The translations under genes and the position numbers were made by a program. This document shows, piece by piece, positions 1 through 6,342 of a DNA stretch of 47,007 nucleotides; within the stretch, counting starts at the first letter, position 1, and the number at the start of each line of letters is the position of its first letter. Origin of the DNA: a virus; the IMG/VR virus record IMGVR_UViG_3300025880_000025, positions 1-47,007 of that record; one strand, written 5' to 3'. The notes under the pieces are model-generated. The model made no database searches. It saw only the letters and a program-made list of their open reading frames with translations, and was not told the DNA's origin.

Positions 1-166
1 TTAAGATAATCATTTCATCTATTTCAGGATTTTCTTTAAGTGCTTGTTTTACAACTTCAAAGTGACCAGATGTAGGTGGTTTAAAACCACCACCATATAC
101 TGCCACTACCTTCTTTTTTTCTTCTTCTGGTAATAACCCTTTTATTAATTCATTTACTAAACTCAT
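1..166 (-). CDS. Cytidylyltransferase-like nucleotidyltransferase (partial, cut by window start)
   Basis: The reading frame starts at the ATG at 164-166 and stays open to base 1, so only the first 55 or so residues are present. After an N-terminal stretch (MSLVNELIKGLLPEEEKKK) comes VVAVYGGGFKPPTSGHFEVV, which carries the GGFxPxTxGH signature of the HxGH nucleotidyltransferase superfamily (NadM/CoaD/cytidylyltransferase-like). Known family members transfer a nucleotidyl group from an NTP to a small phosphorylated substrate; the substrate here cannot be told. The start overlaps the stop of the upstream kinase gene in an ATGA, so translation is probably coupled. A nucleotidyltransferase next to a P-loop kinase suggests joint work on a nucleotide or cofactor, but that is inference. 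Confidence 0.8.
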   Translation of the reverse strand, partial: MSLVNELIKGLLPEEEKKKVVAVYGGGFKPPTSGHFEVVKQALKENPEIDEMIIL

Positions 167-960
167 TTAGATAAAAATTGTTTTAATCGCATTTGTGCCT
201 CTTCTTTAGACATAGTATACTCAATTACATCATATATAAAATCGTCACTTAACATAGCCTGAATTTCTTCTTTATCTTTAGCCTTTCGCTCATCAGATTT
301 CTTTTGTTGAGCTGGTGTTTTAGGTTTAGTACCTTGAGGAGTAAATGGTTTAAGATATTTTTTTATAATTTTATCTATATCTTGCATTCTATCATCTAAA
401 GTGTTAGCTACTGCTACAAAATTATTACCAAATAATTCTTCATATTTAGGTAAGTTATCTGTTACACTTTTCCAAGTACGCATTACAATTGCAGGTGCTA
501 AACTTCTATCTTCACCTCCGGATTTTACATATCTATCTTGGTTTTGACTTAATGAACGTTCTAAATCAGTATACACATATAGCATAAACACATCGTACCC
601 CGCTTCATCTAACTCATTTTTCAGTTTAGCTGTGGTGTTATATGATGCAGCTGTACCATCTAATATAAATGATTCTTTACCTGATATTATTTGTTCCATT
701 TCACCTTTAAACTGTTTATTAGCAGCTGCCATTTGTTTAGCTTGCTCACTTCTTTCTTCAGGTGTAGCATTTTTTAAATCTAAACTAACGTTAGCTTTTT
801 TTAATAAAGGAACAAAAATATCATCTACGTTCATTACTTTTAGACCTCCTAAGTCTAAACCACGTAAAATATATCCTTTACCTGCTCCAGGTGCTCCTGC
901 TAAGATAATCGCTTTTGGACTACCTTGTGCTTCTCTTAATAATTGTACTAAACTTATCAT
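163..960 (-). CDS. P-loop kinase (AAA_33 / zeta-toxin-like)
   Basis: This 265-residue protein has a clear Walker A motif, GAPGAGKG, at residues 22-29, preceded by the hydrophobic strand AIILA. NVDDIF near residues 44-49 and FILDGTAAS near 98-106 fit the later strands of small nucleotide/polynucleotide kinases and zeta-type kinases. The C-terminal third contains a lysine-rich low-complexity linker (about 205-235) and a short helical tail. The first residues, MISLVQLLREA, lie before the kinase fold and resemble the N-terminus of the next gene upstream. ATGA overlaps join it to genes on both sides. The phosphorylated substrate is unknown; a role in nucleotide or RNA/DNA-end metabolism is possible but not shown. 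Confidence 0.75.
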   Translation of the reverse strand: MISLVQLLREAQGSPKAIILAGAPGAGKGYILRGLDLGGLKVMNVDDIFVPLLKKANVSLDLKNATPEERSEQAKQMAAANKQFKGEMEQIISGKESFILDGTAASYNTTAKLKNELDEAGYDVFMLYVYTDLERSLSQNQDRYVKSGGEDRSLAPAIVMRTWKSVTDNLPKYEELFGNNFVAVANTLDDRMQDIDKIIKKYLKPFTPQGTKPKTPAQQKKSDERKAKDKEEIQAMLSDDFIYDVIEYTMSKEEAQMRLKQFLSK

Positions 961-1490
961 ACTGTTGGTTTTCCAAACATTAATTTTCTATATTTTTTTC
1001 CTCCTAAAACACGATCATATGAACCATCGTCATACATTTTTATTTCTTTACCTTTAAGTGCTTTACGAATTGTATCTTCATCTGTAACTTGTGTTACATT
1101 TGCTTTTGTTAAAATGTCTGCCATTTTACCTGATGCTTCAATATATACACCTTGTTTATCTAAATCTCTTATTGTCTGACTTATAGATGCTCTTTTACTT
1201 GGGCTAGTACCATCATGTCCCATACCAACGTGTTTAGTACCTCCAGATCTTTGTTTTGTTACTGTAACAGCATCTATATCTGGGTCATCGTCTAGATCAA
1301 CTATAACATAATCAGAACCAGCTAAATCACCTACTGTTTTGTAATTAGGATGACCGCCTATAGGACCATAAGCATTTTGTATTAAATCTAGAATATCATC
1401 TTCTACATCTTTTAATTCATCAGGACGTAAAGGGAACCATGTATTTTTAGGAATATCTATTTCATTTAATAGATCTACAAGTTTGATCAT
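957..1490 (-). CDS. Conserved-looking phage protein of unknown function, 177 aa
   Basis: I do not recognise a catalytic family. The protein begins MIKLVDLLNEI, close to the start of the P-loop kinase encoded just downstream. It then has a polar region with an aspartate run (VDLDDDPDIDAVTVTK, about residues 65-80), a Gly/His-rich stretch (KHVGMGHDGTSPSKR, about 86-100) and a basic C-terminus (LGGKKYRKLMFGKP). No membrane segment or signal peptide is visible. It overlaps the kinase gene in an ATGA and is separated by two bases from the esterase gene, so the block 1948-1 is probably translated as an operon. A substrate-binding or acyltransferase-like fold is possible but cannot be argued from motifs. 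Confidence 0.6.
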   Translation of the reverse strand: MIKLVDLLNEIDIPKNTWFPLRPDELKDVEDDILDLIQNAYGPIGGHPNYKTVGDLAGSDYVIVDLDDDPDIDAVTVTKQRSGGTKHVGMGHDGTSPSKRASISQTIRDLDKQGVYIEASGKMADILTKANVTQVTDEDTIRKALKGKEIKMYDDGSYDRVLGGKKYRKLMFGKPTV

Positions 1491-1492
1491 AA

Positions 1493-1948
1493 TTAAGCAT
1501 ATTTATTATACATATTGATAAAAACATCAAGTGGCGTTCTATGACCCATACCCTCAACTTCATCATGTATTGCTTTATTACCATGAACAGACCATAAATT
1601 TTTAGTTACTTCAGGATCAATAACATCATCTTCAGTACCCAAAACAATTGTACGTTTATAAGTTTCACCATAATATTCATGATTTACTGGGATTGATCTA
1701 TTATGTAAAGCAGGATTAAACAATAAAACATCAACTCCTAATCTTGAGCCAATAATATCAGCAACATAACCTCCCATACTAGAGCCAATAATTAAATCAG
1801 GCATACCTAAGGTATAAATAAATTCATCTAAATCTAAAGTTTCATAATCCATTTTAGGAGCATAAACCATACCTTTTTCTGCTAGGAAAGACACTTTTGT
1901 TCCTCCTGATTCACTTTCTAAACCGTGTAAATATACTATTTTTTTCAT
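1493..1948 (-). CDS. YqiA/UPF0227-like alpha/beta-hydrolase (esterase)
   Basis: A compact 151-residue alpha/beta-hydrolase. Residues 1-10 (MKKIVYLHGL) give the first strand and an HG oxyanion region. GSSMGGY at 55-61 is the nucleophile elbow with Ser57. TEDDVIDP at 105-112 supplies the acid (probably Asp108), and GMGHRT at 134-139 supplies His136. All three catalytic residues are in the expected order, and the short length matches the YqiA type, which cleaves small esters or thioesters. The natural substrate is unknown. The start is well supported by AAAGG two bases before the ATG, a close spacing shared with the next gene upstream. Phage copies could deacylate surface glycans or act on metabolites; this is inference. 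Confidence 0.8.
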   Translation of the reverse strand: MKKIVYLHGLESESGGTKVSFLAEKGMVYAPKMDYETLDLDEFIYTLGMPDLIIGSSMGGYVADIIGSRLGVDVLLFNPALHNRSIPVNHEYYGETYKRTIVLGTEDDVIDPEVTKNLWSVHGNKAIHDEVEGMGHRTPLDVFINMYNKYA

Positions 1949-1953
1949 AACCT

Positions 1954-2241
1954 TTATTTTAAAATTGTAATATCTTTATAATTGATTTTGCCTACTGATT
2001 TTTTACCTAACATATCAAAAGTATATAATGTAATACAAGTAGGACCTAATTTGTTGATATTCATTCCTCTACCAAACAAATTTGTATCTTCATAAATAGC
2101 ATCACCACCTTCATTAACTGCAAATATCTTTGGGAAATCACCATACTCATTATCTTCACCACCTCTTCGGTACTCGGTAATTCCTTTTACAGTAAACTTA
2201 ACATTTCCATTTTCAATAATCGCTTTTCTAAAATTTGACAT
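1954..2241 (-). CDS. Hypothetical protein, 95 aa
   Basis: Not recognised. The sequence is soluble and mostly beta-like, with a charged loop (RRGGEDNEYGDF, about residues 25-36) followed by FAVNEGGDAIYED and a C-terminal strand-rich part. There are no cysteines in metal-binding pairs and no membrane segment. The start has AAAGG two bases upstream of the ATG, as for the esterase gene, and a hairpin plus TTTCGTATATT element lies about 30-70 bases further upstream, so this is probably the first gene of the operon running to base 1. Confidence 0.55.
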   Translation of the reverse strand: MSNFRKAIIENGNVKFTVKGITEYRRGGEDNEYGDFPKIFAVNEGGDAIYEDTNLFGRGMNINKLGPTCITLYTFDMLGKKSVGKINYKDITILK

Positions 2242-2270
2242 AACCTTTATTTTTAATTATTAATACCCTA

Positions 2271-2309
2271 TGAATATACGAAAGATAGCCCGGGAAGCCA
2301 AGCCTCCCG
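2271..2309 (-). promoter_or_regulatory. Hairpin plus TTTCGTATATT promoter-like element
   Basis: On the coding strand an 8-bp stem (CGGGAGGC / GCTTCCCG, loop TTG, one G-T pair; 2291-2309) is followed by TATCTTTCGTATATTCA (2271-2287). Almost the same hairpin and motif occur at 46662-46701, and the motif also follows the terminator at 2611-2638. The position just upstream of a gene start suggests a promoter. TAnnTTT resembles the Bacteroidota -7 box TAnnTTTG, but no matching upstream box was found at the usual distance. Confidence 0.5.
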
Positions 2310-2319
2310 TGTATTATTT

Positions 2320-2550
2320 TTACCAGTTGTTAACATCATCTTCTCCACGTTTTTCGTGGTCATGTTCACTATAAACTCTTAGGTTTAAATACTTACCATC
2401 TCCAAGATAAGATGTATCTTCTCTGATGTCTTTATCATAAGCAAATACAAATTCATACTCCTCTTTTGTAAGGATTTCTTTTGTATTCATAATTTCTTCA
2501 TACCTAAAATACTCTTGTTCTGCAATGTAAAGACTTTCTGGACTCATCAT
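2320..2550 (-). CDS. Hypothetical acidic protein, 76 aa
   Basis: Not recognised. It is short, soluble and rich in Glu, Asp and Tyr (ESLYIAEQEYFRYEEIM; KEEYEFVFAYDKDIRED), with a polar C-terminus ending in DVNNW. Two ATG codons are adjacent (2548-2550 and 2545-2547); AAGG lies four bases before the first. A 123-base leader upstream contains an inverted repeat and a promoter-like motif, so it seems to be transcribed on its own or with the genes below. Small acidic early phage proteins often bind host enzymes, but nothing in the sequence shows this. Confidence 0.5.
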   Translation of the reverse strand: MMSPESLYIAEQEYFRYEEIMNTKEILTKEEYEFVFAYDKDIREDTSYLGDGKYLNLRVYSEHDHEKRGEDDVNNW

Positions 2551-2567
2551 ATAACCTTAATTTTTAA

Positions 2568-2591
2568 ATGTTGTGCTTAACTGCTCAACAT
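2568..2591 (-). repeat. Inverted repeat in the leader of the 76-aa gene
   Basis: ATGTTGTGC and GCTCAACAT are separated by six bases and pair at eight of nine positions. The repeat lies between the TTTCGTATATT motif and the ribosome-binding site, so it could be an operator or a leader hairpin. It has no T-run, so it is not an obvious terminator. Confidence 0.45.
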
Positions 2592-2593
2592 GG

Positions 2594-2610
2594 TAAATAT
2601 ACGAAAAATA
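2594..2610 (-). promoter_or_regulatory. TTTCGTATATT promoter-like element
   Basis: The coding strand reads TATTTTTCGTATATTTA directly after the hairpin at 2611-2638. It shares the 11-mer TTTCGTATATT with 2271-2287 and 46662-46679, all in gaps upstream of early-type genes. The T-tract of the terminator and the motif overlap, giving a compact terminator-promoter junction. Confidence 0.5.
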
Positions 2611-2638
2611 AGGCGCGTATCCAAATAAATACGCGCCT
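2606..2638 (-). terminator. Rho-independent terminator after the 104-aa gene
   Basis: A perfect 10-bp GC-rich stem (AGGCGCGTAT / ATACGCGCCT) with an 8-base loop, followed on the coding strand by TATTTTT. It sits 35 bases past the stop of the gene at 2674-2988 and is the clearest intrinsic terminator in the window. Confidence 0.8.
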
Positions 2639-2673
2639 ATCTTTAATTTATTTTATTATTTATTAGATAAATA

Positions 2674-2988
2674 TTACCAAGGTAATCCGGTATCTTCAGT
2701 TCTACTATCGTGTTCAGCAATTAAAAGGGCTAAAGATGCTGAATTGTTTGTTTGGATTGTATTAACATCTATACTTCCCGTCACCCATGATAAAATTGTA
2801 TCTTCTGTTAAATTATTATATTCTATAAAGTCTGGGTCATCAGGGGATTTACTGTCTAAATGAAAATCATTTTTTTCTATTACAGCAAATCTTCCATCTA
2901 CTCTACTTTTACATTGGTACGAAGCAGTTGTAATTAACCCATCATTTAAGTTTCGGGTTAGATCAATTATTCTCCATTTATGTTGCAT
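2674..2988 (-). CDS. Small phage protein with LTEDTILSWV and C-terminal GLPW, 104 aa
   Basis: The layout recalls a family of small T4-like phage proteins of unknown function: an N-terminal WRIIDLTRNLNDGLITTASYQC beta region, then YNNLTEDTILSWV (about residues 57-69), and a C-terminus in GLPW. From memory, members share W near the start, the LTxxxxxxWV motif and a terminal PW. The role is unknown. The gene stands alone, with a promoter-like TATAAT box upstream (3010-3020) and a strong terminator downstream, so it is probably a single-gene transcript. Confidence 0.6.
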   Translation of the reverse strand: MQHKWRIIDLTRNLNDGLITTASYQCKSRVDGRFAVIEKNDFHLDSKSPDDPDFIEYNNLTEDTILSWVTGSIDVNTIQTNNSASLALLIAEHDSRTEDTGLPW

Positions 2989-3009
2989 ATCTATTTAATT
3001 TTATATTTT

Positions 3010-3020
3010 ATTATACATAT
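3010..3020 (-). promoter_or_regulatory. TTAATATGTATAAT promoter-like box
   Basis: The coding strand reads TTAATATGTATAATAAAA about 20 bases before the ATG at 2988. It is one base away from the ATATTTATAAY 11-mer found in six other gaps and contains a perfect TATAAT. Confidence 0.35.
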
Positions 3021-3048
3021 TAATTTTTTATAAAAATTCCATTTTTAT

Positions 3049-3834
3049 TTAATTTTTAGTTTTTCTTTTAGATGTGGTTTTAAATGTATTAGTATATGGT
3101 TTTGGTTTTGGGTTTTCAATATCAAATAATGCCTTAACATGGTTAAATATCTCTAGGTTTTCTTCTTGAGTACGAGGTGATTCGTACACTTCCCAATTTT
3201 TACCTTTTAAACGTTTACCTGATTTATCTGCTCCTCTGGATTTAGATTTTAGCCAAAGCACACCTATACGATCAATTTTTTTACCGTAGCATTCTTCATA
3301 GCATTGAGCATATACTGCACTTTGTAAATCGTATGTTGTTTGTAAATGGTTAGATGTTTTAAAATCTATAATCCAACGTTCCATTTTTCCATCTATCTCT
3401 AATTCACATACTAAATCACAGGTACCTGCTACTTGTATTTCATCTGAGAATAGATGTACTTCTGCTTCTATTAATGTTGGGTTGTAAGTTTCCCAAAAAT
3501 CTACAAATCTAAGAAACATTTGCCATACATGAGTAGGCATTTTAGGGTTTCCATCTTTATATAAAAATGTAATTTCTTCCCCATTTAACCAATCTTCAAT
3601 CATTTCATGTACTAATGTTCCTTCTTCAGCTGCTTTTTTAACAATCCATTCAGCACTATAACCTACTTTTTTAAGCCAGTCTTCAAAATATTTACCTTTT
3701 GGGTAAGAGCTTAAAACATGAGTTACTGATGGGTAATATTTACCATTTCGTCTATAATACCTTGAATCAGGCATTGTAACTTGTTGGTAATCATCTGAAA
3801 TCTCGAGTAATCTTTTATAAGATTTTTTTATCAT
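3049..3834 (-). CDS. RecB-like PD-(D/E)XK nuclease
   Basis: The 261-residue protein shows the ordered motifs of the Cas4/RecB nuclease family: GTLVHEMIE at 72-80, AGTCDLV at 136-142 with Asp140, WIIDFKTS at 154-161 giving Asp157-x-Lys159, and QSAVYAQCYEE at 171-181. These correspond to the metal-binding and catalytic core of PDDEXK exonucleases. No cysteine cluster for an Fe-S site is seen, unlike Cas4. A basic tail (KTTSKRKTKN) ends the protein. Its ATG overlaps the primase stop in an ATGA, so it is probably made with the primase and acts in DNA replication, recombination or host DNA breakdown. The motif order is clear; the exact pathway is inference. Confidence 0.85.
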   Translation of the reverse strand: MIKKSYKRLLEISDDYQQVTMPDSRYYRRNGKYYPSVTHVLSSYPKGKYFEDWLKKVGYSAEWIVKKAAEEGTLVHEMIEDWLNGEEITFLYKDGNPKMPTHVWQMFLRFVDFWETYNPTLIEAEVHLFSDEIQVAGTCDLVCELEIDGKMERWIIDFKTSNHLQTTYDLQSAVYAQCYEECYGKKIDRIGVLWLKSKSRGADKSGKRLKGKNWEVYESPRTQEENLEIFNHVKALFDIENPKPKPYTNTFKTTSKRKTKN

Positions 3835-4760
3835 AATGATAGTTTTTGTTCCATTAAGTCGTAGTAGGTAAGTGGAACTGTTTTTTGTATTAATTTAGTG
3901 AAATTTTCGAAACCCATTTCACTTGGATCCTTATCTTGCATATCAACAAGATAGACTTCTTTACCTTCTGCCATTAATCGTTCACAGAATTTTAAAGCTT
4001 GTTTAATTGCATCCCTATCTAATGCAATATAAATTTTATCTACTACAGAAGTAACTATTTTTTTCATTAAATTACTTTGTATATTTTTCCCTAATAGTGG
4101 GATTGCGTTTCTTTTTATAGCAATAGCATCAAATAATCCTTCACATAAAATAACAGGTACATTCCAGTTTATTAAATGTTCATTTGGTACTACATCTCTA
4201 CTTGCTGATGGGTTTCTGTATTTAACATATGGTTCTTTTTCAAATGAACGAGCAGTAAAATAATTTAATCTACCATCTGCATCATATGTAGGGATTATAA
4301 TCATATTTTTATATAAACCCTCTTTACAATAACCTATATTATACTTTATAATATCGTATTTACTCACGTGTCTATTATTTAGGTACGCGAGTGCGTGCCT
4401 AGCCATAATACCACTAATATCAACGTTATTTAGGCTAATATATTCATTAGGTAATGATACACTAGACACAACTTGTGTCTCTTTAATTGATTTTGATGTT
4501 TTAACAAGGGATTTAAGTTCAGTAAATTTACTTACATCTGCTTTTAATTGTTTAAATAAAGAATATATGGTAGTACCTCTTACATCACAAGCCCAACAAT
4601 GCCAAGGATTTTTACCCTCTCTATTTTCTGTTAAATTAACCTCCATTTTTGGTTTATGGTGGTGGCAGAAAGGACAGTGATAGGCATAATTGTTTCTAGC
4701 AGTTGCCTTACCTGAACCCATTACAGAGTTTACTAATGTAACTAATAATTGGTTTACCAT
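3831..4760 (-). CDS. DnaG-type DNA primase (zinc finger + Toprim)
   Basis: At residues 29-58 CPFC...CWAC forms a CHC2-type zinc-binding site, as in bacterial and phage primases that recognise the template. A Toprim domain follows: VILCEGLFDA at 203-212 with Glu207, IALDRD at 245-250 with Asp248 and Asp250, and DKDPSEMG at 276-283. Between them IIIPTYDADGRLNYFTAR (154-171) is the usual strand-turn of the RNA-polymerase core. The protein is 309 residues, short for DnaG, and no helicase domain is attached, so a separate helicase is expected outside the window. It makes RNA primers at the phage fork. A promoter-like TTTCGTACATT lies just before the start. Confidence 0.9.
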   Translation of the reverse strand: MVNQLLVTLVNSVMGSGKATARNNYAYHCPFCHHHKPKMEVNLTENREGKNPWHCWACDVRGTTIYSLFKQLKADVSKFTELKSLVKTSKSIKETQVVSSVSLPNEYISLNNVDISGIMARHALAYLNNRHVSKYDIIKYNIGYCKEGLYKNMIIIPTYDADGRLNYFTARSFEKEPYVKYRNPSASRDVVPNEHLINWNVPVILCEGLFDAIAIKRNAIPLLGKNIQSNLMKKIVTSVVDKIYIALDRDAIKQALKFCERLMAEGKEVYLVDMQDKDPSEMGFENFTKLIQKTVPLTYYDLMEQKLSL

Positions 4761-4765
4761 AAATG

Positions 4766-4781
4766 GTAATGTACGAAATTA
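4766..4781 (-). promoter_or_regulatory. TTTCGTACATT element before the primase gene
   Basis: The coding strand reads TAATTTCGTACATTAC, ending six bases before the primase ATG. It matches the early-type motif (TTTCGTAYATT) of the gaps at 2271, 2594 and 46662, but overlaps the stop of the upstream nuclease gene. Confidence 0.4.
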
Positions 4782-5261
4782 TATTGTATCAGACACGAGA
4801 TCTTCAAATTCAATATCTTTTAGATCTTTTGTAAAAAATTTACCTAAAATATTGTCATTAAAAAATTCATCTGGTTTTTCTAGTACTTGATAGAGCATTT
4901 GATATTTAACTTCAAAATATGTCATTGATTTTTTATCAGGGCACATTTTTAATATAACACGCTCAAATTCATCTTTTTTACCTTCAAGTAATAATTGCTT
5001 AATGTCAGTTTGAGACCCATAATATTTGAGCCAATCTGATTCTTTAACTACTAATTTATATGAAGGTTTTCTTCCAACTACTGCTCCAAGAGCAGCTAGT
5101 TCTTTTTTGCCTAGTTTTTTCTTTTGATTATGAAATAGTACTTTCTTCCCAATATATGACTTACCCGAAGGTTTGTGTGTTGTCATGTAAACGAATCCAA
5201 ATGTATTTTCTGGGAATTGAGTGATATCTCCTATTTCATGTTGTTTATAGGTCCAACTCAT
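4779..5261 (-). CDS. GIY-YIG endonuclease (Seg/homing-like)
   Basis: GFVYMTTHKPSGKSYIGKK at residues 22-40 contains the paired FVY and YIG strands of the GIY-YIG fold. DWLKYYGSQ at 76-84 and YFEVKYQ at 115-121, with the metal-binding Glu117, are features of phage GIY-YIG homing nucleases. A basic segment (HNQKKKLGKKE, 44-54) and a C-terminal extension may bind DNA. The 160-residue size suits a free-standing Seg-type enzyme. It sits between the primase gene and the glycan-enzyme genes, a typical site for an intronless homing gene that spreads by cutting related phages. Catalytic arginine placement is less certain. Confidence 0.8.
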   Translation of the reverse strand: MSWTYKQHEIGDITQFPENTFGFVYMTTHKPSGKSYIGKKVLFHNQKKKLGKKELAALGAVVGRKPSYKLVVKESDWLKYYGSQTDIKQLLLEGKKDEFERVILKMCPDKKSMTYFEVKYQMLYQVLEKPDEFFNDNILGKFFTKDLKDIEFEDLVSDTI

Positions 5262-5283
5262 AATTTATTATTTGTGTTTATAA

Positions 5284-6342
5284 TTATATAGTAAAATCAT
5301 TAAGATTATCTATATTTCTAGATATGTTAATTGCACCACAAGATGGATAAGGGTTTGAAGATGCAAAATCATTTATAACAATTCTTTTAGAATGTGCTAA
5401 TCCCATTATTAATTCATTATAGGGAATACCTTTTTCTTTTAATTCTTTTATAGTAGTATTTAAATATTTTTTAGGTCTACTAGTAGTAATTATTATTTCT
5501 GTTTTATTTTCTGTATGGAGTTTTTGTAACCATTTAATATTATTTACTAAAGGTTTGCTATTTCCTATATAAGGAGGAAATTTATAAGATGTATTTTCTA
5601 CTAAAGTTCCATCTAAGTCTATAAATAAAGTATTATATTGGGATTTGTATTTATTCCAATCTTCTATTGTCCCCCAATCTTTATAATTACTACAGACATT
5701 ACCATAAAATATTTTGTTTTTTAATATTAAATCAAATATAATATTACTTATATAACATTCATCTTCAATATCCTCCATTTTTTCAAAACTATCAATAAAA
5801 TCTGATGTTGAATTGAAACAATATCCACCTATAGAAAATGTTGAGCTAATAACTTGTTTTTCTACAATATTAGAAATAATATTATTTTCATCTATTTTTA
5901 AATAACTTTTATTACTAGGATTAATATTACCTGTATTATTTAAATCATAATAACATACTTGATTATCAGTAGTGGTTAGTTCACATTTAAAATAATTATC
6001 AGAATCTTTAACCATTATAAAACCTTCTATATTTTCTTTTTTAATTGCTTCATAAACAGTTTCGGATTGAGATTTTGTATTATTTTTTAAATATACAATT
6101 TTAGATTTATTTAATAAATTTAAATCTGTTAATTCTTCTTTAAATCCTTGTTCAAACTTAAACTTAGTTTGGTGTTCTTTAAGTGCTACAAAATATATAT
6201 TATCAAAAAATTCTAAATTTATTCCTTTAATACTTTCTAAAACCATAAAAAGATTGCTTTTTGGGTGAGTAAGCATCCATTTCGGTCTAGTATTAGGAAA
6301 TCTACTTGATTTTCCTGCTATAGGTACTATTAAATTTTTCAT
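5284..6342 (-). CDS. Sugar-nucleotidyltransferase / HAD phosphatase fusion
   Basis: Two enzymes are joined in 352 residues. Residues 1-230 form a GT-A nucleotidyltransferase: VPIAGKSSRF at 6-15 is the NTP-binding loop, MVKDSDNYF at 110-118 the metal-binding region, and DWGTIEDWNKY at 222-232 the usual end. From 238 a HAD domain follows: FIDLDGTLVEN (Asp242, Asp244) is motif I, TTSRP (286-290) motif II, and KRIVINDFA (319-327) motifs III/IV. Such pairs activate and dephosphorylate sugars for capsule or LPS building blocks. The gene is very AT-rich and overlaps the kinase gene upstream by 41 bases. Which sugar it uses cannot be read from the sequence. Confidence 0.8.
   Translation of the reverse strand: MKNLIVPIAGKSSRFPNTRPKWMLTHPKSNLFMVLESIKGINLEFFDNIYFVALKEHQTKFKFEQGFKEELTDLNLLNKSKIVYLKNNTKSQSETVYEAIKKENIEGFIMVKDSDNYFKCELTTTDNQVCYYDLNNTGNINPSNKSYLKIDENNIISNIVEKQVISSTFSIGGYCFNSTSDFIDSFEKMEDIEDECYISNIIFDLILKNKIFYGNVCSNYKDWGTIEDWNKYKSQYNTLFIDLDGTLVENTSYKFPPYIGNSKPLVNNIKWLQKLHTENKTEIIITTSRPKKYLNTTIKELKEKGIPYNELIMGLAHSKRIVINDFASSNPYPSCGAINISRNIDNLNDFTI

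Noticed and set aside
632-1057. Plus-strand frame of 141 codons
   Set aside because: Opposite to two well-supported minus-strand genes with motifs; no ribosome site and no similarity by eye.
3049-3834. Cas4 nuclease
   Set aside because: The PD-(D/E)XK core fits but the four-cysteine Fe-S cluster of Cas4 is not present and there is no CRISPR system.
4779-5261. GIY-YIG gene as part of an intron
   Set aside because: No split exon or intron structure was seen in the primase gene or neighbour; it looks like a free-standing gene.
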